From Marvania coccoides (taxonomy: Eukaryota > Chlorophyta > Trebouxiophyceae > Chlorellales > Chlorellaceae): a DNA stretch of 64,000 nt. The notes beneath the pieces are model-generated. The model saw only the letters and a program-made list of their open reading frames with translations. It searched no databases and was not told the DNA's origin. Shown here in pieces: positions 58,386 to 64,000 of this stretch. A program made the position numbers and the translations under genes. The stretch lies in NCBI GenBank assembly GCA_963854735.1, contig OY978101.1, positions 682,001-746,000 on the forward strand, given 5' to 3'. Positions within the stretch are counted from its first letter, which is position 1, and the number at the start of each line of letters is the position of its first letter.

Positions 58386-58999
58386 TTTACTAAATAAGAA
58401 TTCCTTATAAATTTAAATGGGGTTGAAATTACCGTGGTTTTGGGCATCTGCTCTTTCCATTTTTTAAATCGGCCTGCTGCGTGCTCTATGAGAGCGGCCG
58501 CCCGACCCAGGGACTGGAAAAAAAATGCTATAGCGGCCAGCCCGCCTACAGACGGTCTCTTTGGTTGAGCAGATTCCGCAACCACAAATTTAAGGTATGA
58601 CGAACGCAAAGGGCTGGGGGAAGCAGAATGAACAGCGGATGATGGGCGGAGAATTAAATTTGTTTCATTTGAAAGTTGGCAGCGGCTCGGATGGATTACC
58701 ACATTTACAAATAAATAGATTTTTGGATTCCAGCACAGCGGCGGCCATCAAGCGATAGCTGGAGAGCGGCTGCTATAAATTAAAATCACATTTCCGGCGA
58801 GCTGGGGCGGCCTGTATTGTTTTTCCCTCGTTCAGCAGGGGTATTAGCTCGGATCTTGGCCGAATTCCATGCCTTTGTGGCGCCGGCAGCCAGCCATATT
58901 TTTCGGAGCAGCCTTTTCGGGGTTGGAGACAAGAGATGGGATTAATTCTTTTTATTTTATTCAGCGGTTCTAACCCCCCATTCCGCTGCCTCACTGCAG
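58386..58999. promoter_or_regulatory. Divergent promoter region, Myb/SANT gene / uL2 gene
   Basis: 614 bases between opposite start codons. The uL2 ATG is directly preceded by ctgcctcactgcag, a strong splice acceptor, so a 5' UTR intron of uL2 probably ends at 58999. No gene seen. Confidence 0.5.
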
Positions 59000-59770
59000 A
59001 TGGGTCGCGTCATTCGCTCCCAGCGTAAGGGCCGCGGGTCCATCTTCAAGTCGCACAACACCCACCGCAAGGGAGCCTCCAAGCTGCGCGTGCTGGACGC
59101 CACCGAGCGCCACGGCTTCATCCGCGGCGTGGTCACCGAAATCCTGCACGACCCCGGACGTGGCGCGCCCCTGGCCAAGGTGGAGTTCCGCAACACCATC
59201 CGCTACAAGAAGGACAAGCACCTGTTCATCGCCGCAGAGGGCGCCTACACCGGCCAGTACATCTACTGCGGCAAGAAGGCCACCCTCAACATCGGCAACG
59301 TCAAGCCCGTGGGCGAGATGCCCGAGGGTTCCATTATCTGCAACATCGAGGAACGCCCCGGAGACCGAGGATCCCTGGCCCGCTGCTCCGGCGATTACGC
59401 CATCATCGTGGCGCACAACCCCGACGCCGGCATCACCCGCATCAAGCTGCCTTCCGGCAGCAAGAAGATCGTGAGCTCGCTGTGCCGCGCGACCGTGGGC
59501 CAGGTGGCCGGCGGCGGGCGTACCGAGAAGCCGATGCTTAAGGCCGGCCGCAGCTACCACAAGTTCCGCGTGAAGCGTAACAGCTGGCCCAAGGTGCGTG
59601 GTGTGGCCATGAACCCTGTGGAGCATCCCCACGGTGGTGGTAACCACCAGCACATTGGTCACGCCTCCACCGTGCGCCGCGACGCCCCCCCCGGACAGAA
59701 GGTCGGTCTCATCGCCGCCCGCCGCACCGGTCGCATCCGCGGAACGCTCATCAAGGTGGACAAGGAGTAA
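59000..59770 (+). CDS. RPL8: Cytosolic 60S ribosomal protein uL2 (RPL8)
   Basis: One coding exon, 256 residues, full length for eukaryotic uL2. It lies beside the peptidyl-transferase centre of the 60S subunit. Family stretches: [135 protein letters not shown]. The last holds the His that is hydroxylated in animals. Codon use is strongly C-ending (aag, cgc, aac), as expected for a highly expressed gene. Sequence is green-algal in character. The acceptor immediately before the ATG suggests an intron in the 5' UTR. Confidence 0.98.
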   Translation: MGRVIRSQRKGRGSIFKSHNTHRKGASKLRVLDATERHGFIRGVVTEILHDPGRGAPLAKVEFRNTIRYKKDKHLFIAAEGAYTGQYIYCGKKATLNIGNVKPVGEMPEGSIICNIEERPGDRGSLARCSGDYAIIVAHNPDAGITRIKLPSGSKKIVSSLCRATVGQVAGGGRTEKPMLKAGRSYHKFRVKRNSWPKVRGVAMNPVEHPHGGGNHQHIGHASTVRRDAPPGQKVGLIAARRTGRIRGTLIKVDKE

Positions 59771-60379
59771 GCGGCGACGCAGCAGCGGTGGAAAGAGTGG
59801 GACTTCCCGTAGCAGTAAAAATTTTAGGAAAAATATCGCAAGTGTTAGAACAATGTGTGTTGGAAGGAACCAGCGGCCGCGGTGCGGTTTGGGCAACGAT
59901 GGAGCGCTGCTGCTGCCATTTTTGGTGGTGGTGGTGCTCTGTGTGGTGCTGCCCTCGGATTTATAAGACTTAAAAATTTTAAAATAGAATGTGCTGAAAC
60001 CCGCCCCTTCCGCAGAGAAAAGCTGCACTCGGGGCATGTAAAAACATAAAATAATAACAAACATAAACTTTGAGCGTTTAGATAAAGAAAAGGGTCTTAT
60101 CTCTTATTAAGGCAGCAGCGGCGCTTTTTCTCTCCTTTTGAAGAATTCTTCTCCGCATCAAAACCAACGTTGTTCAGGGTTACCAGGCTTCGTAAGCCAC
60201 CCTAGAATCCCTTTAAATCTGCCCCAAAACTCGTCTTCCTTCTCTCAGCCCGCTTCACCAAAAACAATGATTCAATATTACATTTTTCATCATATTCTAA
60301 GAAAGTATTCATAAAGTGACGCACCATGCATGTGCAGTGACTGGAACAGCAGCTCCAGCAGATTCTGTTCTTCCTCCCT
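59771..60379. other. Intergenic region between convergent genes
   Basis: 3' flanks of uL2 and the Rei1 homologue; no gene recognised. Confidence 0.5.
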
Positions 60380-61823
60380 TCAATACGGCACGTTCCTAGG
60401 CAAATTGTCATTGACGTTGCGCCGAATAGACACCCCAATGCGCGCCCTCTCGGCCCTGCGCACCGCCCGCTCCGTGCGCTTCTTCTCCGCGGCCGCCAAA
60501 CCCTCGCTGCCGTCGCCCAGCAGCGGCACCGACAGCTTGCGATAGGCAGCCACAACCCGTGCCGCCGCAGCGCTCTCCCGCAGGTCGCCAGCCCTGTGCC
60601 GCTGCCGGTAGTACTGCGCAAATTCGCGCGTGCCCAGCAGCCGCACCCCGCCCCCAGCCGTGGGCACCGCCAGCTCGAATCCGCCGGCAACGGCATCGGT
60701 CGCCTCCGCCAGCGCCAACGCCCGATTGTCCCTCGATGCGCCGGCCTCTTCGCCGTGCACCGCCATGCCGTCCTCCCCTTCGTCCCCATAGTCGTAAAAC
60801 TCCTCATACTCGTCCTCATTCCCGTCATACAGCGGCTTGCAGCGCCCGCAATCCACCATGTGGCGCTGCACAGCGTGCAGGCTGGAGAACTGCTTGGCGT
60901 GGGGGTTGGAGCCCGACTCGTACAGCGCCACGTGACCGTACTGCAGCTTGGCCCCCAGGTACTGCAGCAGCCCCGCTGGGTCGGTCAGGAATTCAGAATC
61001 GGGGAGGTAGAAACCGAAATATTTCCACATGTACTCCAAATTTGCCTCCATGGAGGGGCTCACGCGGTTGTCAAACAGGGAACGGCACACGTCCCATGCC
61101 ACCCACTCCTCCTGCTCCTCTTCTGCGGCACCAGCAGAAGGTTCCGCCGCCTCGTTGGCCGCTGCTTCGGCGTCTTCCACTTCATCATCATCGCTGGCAG
61201 TCTCCCAGTCGGAGCCTCCCTCCTCCGCCTCCGCGTTATTAGCGTCCATCTTGGCGGCCCCGCCCCGCACGGCAGGCTTGACGGAGAAGCCAGCAGGCTT
61301 GGCGGCAGCGGGCTTTGCCGGCTCCGGGGTGGCGGCTGTTTCTGGGGCGTTGATGCGGCGCACGGAGACGACGACTGCCGGCGCGGGCTGGCCACTCTTC
61401 TTCACAAGCTCCTGATACTTTTTGGAGCGGGTGAAGGCCTGGTAGGTGTTTTCGCTGTAGAACTTCTTCTTGGTCAGCGGTTCCAACCACACTCGCTGCA
61501 GGGTGCCGGCTGCTGAGGCGGCCAGCTGCTCTCGGCGGGCCTCGTACCACTCCCTGGTGACCGGCGGCAGGCCTGCGACCTTGCGCTTGAGGTTGTATCT
61601 GTTTGGAGAGGAGAATAAATGGGTTTAAAACGATCACAATCTTGAGTTGAAAAGTTTGGCAGGCAAATGCGTCGCATGCATATCCGTGTTTTCGCAAATC
61701 CTTTGAAAACGTGACCAATGGGTGCGCTTGCCTGTGAAACTCCGACTGATAGTGCTCCTGCATGTCCTCTCGACTATTAAATGCCACTCCGGCGGTGGAG
61801 CAATAGACGCCGTCTTCCTCCAT
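60380..61823 (-). CDS. Rei1/ZNF622-type 60S maturation factor with lost zinc ligands
   Basis: Two exons, 61823-61732 and 61598-60380; 436 residues. Rei1 is a cytoplasmic factor that checks the peptide exit tunnel and releases Arx1 from pre-60S subunits. Conserved anchors are present: FHRYNLKRKVAGLPPVT, KKFYSENTYQAF, GSDWETASDDDE, YMWKYFGFYLPDSEFLTD, GLLQYLGAKLQYGHVALYE, SSLHAVQRHMVDCGRCK, YEEFYDYGDE and the basic C-terminus SIRRNVNDNLPRNVPY. Yet the zinc-finger Cys and His at these places are mostly gone: CSTA for CxxC in finger 1, EPLT and AFTRSKKY in finger 2, ALYE for CLWC later. The intron has a GC donor (ACAG|GCAAGC), which rejoins HRYNLKRK. Convergent with uL2. Confidence 0.88.
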
Positions 61824-62070
61824 GGTGATCTCTCCGCAAAATGATATATATTGCAAATTTTTAAATGAGGTTTGCAAACGAAAATTATCGAAAAGAAGTT
61901 TCGTCGAGCTGCAAAACAAGCCTGCAAAGGCTGGCTCTTCCTGATGTGCAATCAGCGTGATAATTTACAAAGGGAGCGTGTGTTTCACCAATGCACGAAT
62001 GTCCCTGCAACACGCATGCTGCCCATGCTCTCGCTCCCACTCTACACATTTCCGTAACGCCAACCCTCAC

Positions 62071-62607
62071 CTGCCGCCTCAAATAAACATAAAAATGATC
62101 TTCAATCTGTCCTCGGGGGAGTAAGTGCATGATCATATCGTGGTCCACGACAGCTCGGCACAGCTTTGCGATATCGCTCGTGCACAGCTCGTGCGGCAGC
62201 GCTGCCACGGTGCGCACGAAATCAAGGAAAATGGCAAGGCACGCGCTGCAAAAGACAAGAATGTGCAAAGATAGGACGGCGCGCCTGTCAGAAGAGCTCT
62301 TTACGGAATTAAACTGATCTGCAAAGGCGCTGCAGCGAGGGAGCGCAGCCGTACTGGCTGTGCGCATAGCTTCCCATGCTAGTTTGCTCCAATCCTCCCA
62401 GGGAGCACCCTTTATATCCCCGAAATACATGCTGCCGCTGATTCTCAGGCCGGCAATCAGCAAGTGCGGGAAGTTCTGCGGAGCAAACAGAGGCTCGCAC
62501 AAGTTGGGGTTGTTTGCGCCCGCAGCTCCAGCCGGAAAAGCTGCCGCCATCTGCGCCACGTTTGAGAGCGTCGTTGTCAGCAGCTCGACGGCAGCGGTCC
62601 TCGGCAT
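62071..62607 (-). CDS. Unresolved coding region, protein of unknown family
   Basis: From 62607 a frame reads MPRTAAVELLTTTLSNVAQM, NLCEPLFAPQNFPHLLIAGL, MYFGDIKGAPWEDWSKLAWE; after a stretch with intron-like character (gtaaagagct to cttttgcag, about 62246-62304) it continues CLAIFLDFVRTVAALPHELC, SDIAKLCRAVVDHDMIMHLL, GQIEDHFYVYLRRQ and ends at a good donor (CAG|GTGAGG) at 62071. The phases across the inner intron do not agree with the obvious splice sites, and no following exon is recognised before the Rei1 gene. It looks like real protein sequence (composition, helices), perhaps of the algal MYND-associated type, but could be a decaying gene. Confidence 0.35.
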
Positions 62608-62995
62608 CTAATTGAGGTGGCCGCCAAGAGAACGATTTTGGCGTCTTCAAAAGGCGCATCGACAAGAAACACCCACGTGGCAGTTTTGAACAAGAGTGCA
62701 GCCCCCAGGTTGCCTGTCCCCTCGATCGAGTAGGGCTGGCTCATCACAGCTCCTGGCAGGCGGTGGCCACCAGGTTGGCGTTTTTTTAAAGGTCGGGGTG
62801 GAGGACGAAGTAGTGCCGCTGCGGCAGGCCCAGAGACAGCAGGGATTTGTGGGTGAAGCCCGCTGGCACAACTGCAATGCGTGATATGATTTTTTTCCTT
62901 TCCATCAAGAGCTATATGAATGAAGTAAAATTTTGAATGAAATTTCTGCTTGGATTTTCCACCAAAATTCAAGAAAAAACAACTCATCAGCAGCC
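62608..62995. other. Possible gene remnant upstream of HPRT
   Basis: Minus-strand frames with protein-like stretches in different phases: AVVPAGFTHKSLLSLGLPQR and HYFVLHPDL before a stop in an A7 run, then SIEGTGNLGAALLFKTATWV and FLVDAPFEDAKIVLLAA in another frame. May be 5' exons or fragments of the region at 62071-62607. Confidence 0.3.
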
Positions 62996-64000
62996 ATGGC
63001 ATGTATCATCACAATTCAATTAATTCCCATCAAATTAATGGGCGCTTTCAGCTTGACAACCATCTTGACTCAAGCCAGGCCGCCCCAGGCTCGCTCGATA
63101 AAGTCATCATCCAAAATTAAGAAATCTATAATAACCCAAGCTGTTCACCCGCTGGTGGGGGAAATCCTCCTCAGTGTGGATGAAATTGATGCCAGGGTAG
63201 CCGAAGTGGGAAGGTATGCGCGTTGGGAAAACTTGCAGCCGCCGCATCAACTTTGCACCCCCAAAAAAATGTTTTCGATATGAAAATCAACGTTTGGTCA
63301 TTGGAACTTGCAGGCAAATTGCTGAAGACTATGCTGAAAAGCGTCCGATAGTGGTCACCACCCTAAAGGGAGCCACCATCTTTGCCTCTGATCTCGTTCG
63401 CTGCATAACCCCAGTCCCAGAGGGCCTTGAGCTCCAGTTCGTCCGGGCCTCCAGCTACGGCGCTGGCACAGCCACCACGGGCACCGTATCCCTGGGAGCC
63501 ACCACCCTGAAGGAGGGAGAAGTGCAGGGACGCCACATCTTGCTAGTGAGTTGCTTATTACTACCAGTCTTCTCATTTGAAATTTGCACATTGTATGGCA
63601 ACATTTGTCTGTGGCAGCGACCATTCCCACGTCGCTGCCCTCTGCTTCCGTTGCCAACAAAGAACGGCGCGGGGCGGGCGTTTCCGTTTTTCGAATCGGA
63701 TATCTCCCGCCGGCTGCGTCCGGCTGACATCCGGGCCTTCACCCACGGATTCTAGCTGGCTAACCCACAGCTTTAGTTCACTATAACAGGGGCTATACAC
63801 CTTTACTCAAGAACAATAACACGTTTAAACCCCATTATTTAATACACTCCAACATTGTTCCATCTTATAATTTTCCAATGCAATGCAATTTTATTTTATT
63901 TTGTCTATCCAGGTGGAGGACATCGTGGACAGCGGCCACACCGCGCGCGCGCTGACCGCTCACTTCACCGCCCAAGGCGCTGCTTCGGTGGCCATGGCTG
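62996..64000 (+). CDS. HPRT: Hypoxanthine-guanine phosphoribosyltransferase (partial)
   Basis: Exons 62996-63213, 63314-63545 and 63913 to the window edge. Purine salvage enzyme that converts hypoxanthine and guanine to IMP and GMP with PRPP. About 45 N-terminal residues (MACIITIQLIPIKLMGAFSL, then QARSIKSSSKIKKS) precede the core and may be a targeting peptide. Core: VGEILLSVDEIDARVAEVGR, QIAEDYAEKRPIVVTTLKGA (PPi loop), LQFVRASSYGAGTATTG (flexible loop, Ser-Tyr) and VEDIVDSGHTARAL, the PRPP-binding motif. The last part lies outside the window. Intron 2 (63546-63912) has a GC-rich middle without a convincing frame. Confidence 0.92.

Overview
This is a nuclear segment of a eukaryotic, plastid-bearing organism, most probably a green alga (Chlorophyta). 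Every long gene resolves into GC-rich exons separated by AT-richer introns with clear GT-AG (sometimes GC-AG) borders. Several N-termini look like primary-plastid transit peptides without a preceding signal peptide (cysteine synthase, CPBP protease, M16 homologue with a twin-arginine lumen signal, a small plastid protein). The plant-type gene set (SnRK1 kinase, gamma-type PI 4-kinase, OTU plus SEC-C protein, LCB2) and a green-type ribosomal protein uL2 agree. I cannot name the species.

Layout. 1-10 kb: GH3 beta-glucosidase (cut by the left edge), secreted subtilisin, PrimPol, acid lipase, NudC. 10-24 kb: PI4K-gamma, plastid CPBP protease, membrane-anchored Nudix enzyme, a 50-residue basic protein, then an EDEM3-like ER mannosidase and EMC7 that diverge from one 413-bp promoter region. 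24-38 kb: LCB2 of serine palmitoyltransferase, OTU deubiquitinase, SnRK1 alpha, cysteine synthase, organellar EngA GTPase, a decayed MYND finger and a glycine-rich RRM protein. 38-48 kb: cobalamin nucleotide-loop genes cobS and cobT tail to tail, a TMEM242-like protein, GMP synthase and a thylakoid-lumen M16 homologue. 48-64 kb: an LRR protein, a PAQR/hemolysin III protein, a frame-broken fibronectin III protein, a TEX30-like hydrolase lacking its nucleophile, an LRR pseudogene, a plastid protein, a Myb/SANT protein, uL2, a Rei1 homologue without zinc ligands, an unresolved region and the start of HPRT.

Most genes are unrelated housekeeping genes that alternate in strand. The functional links I can defend are cobS with cobT (attachment of the lower ligand of vitamin B12, so scavenging or remodelling of corrinoids), EDEM with EMC7 (ER protein quality control and insertion), uL2 with Rei1 (60S subunit and its maturation) and GMP synthase with HPRT (purine supply, 18 kb apart).

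Gene models were built by hand from splice consensus, reading phase and family conservation. Across 58 modelled introns, six use a GC donor.
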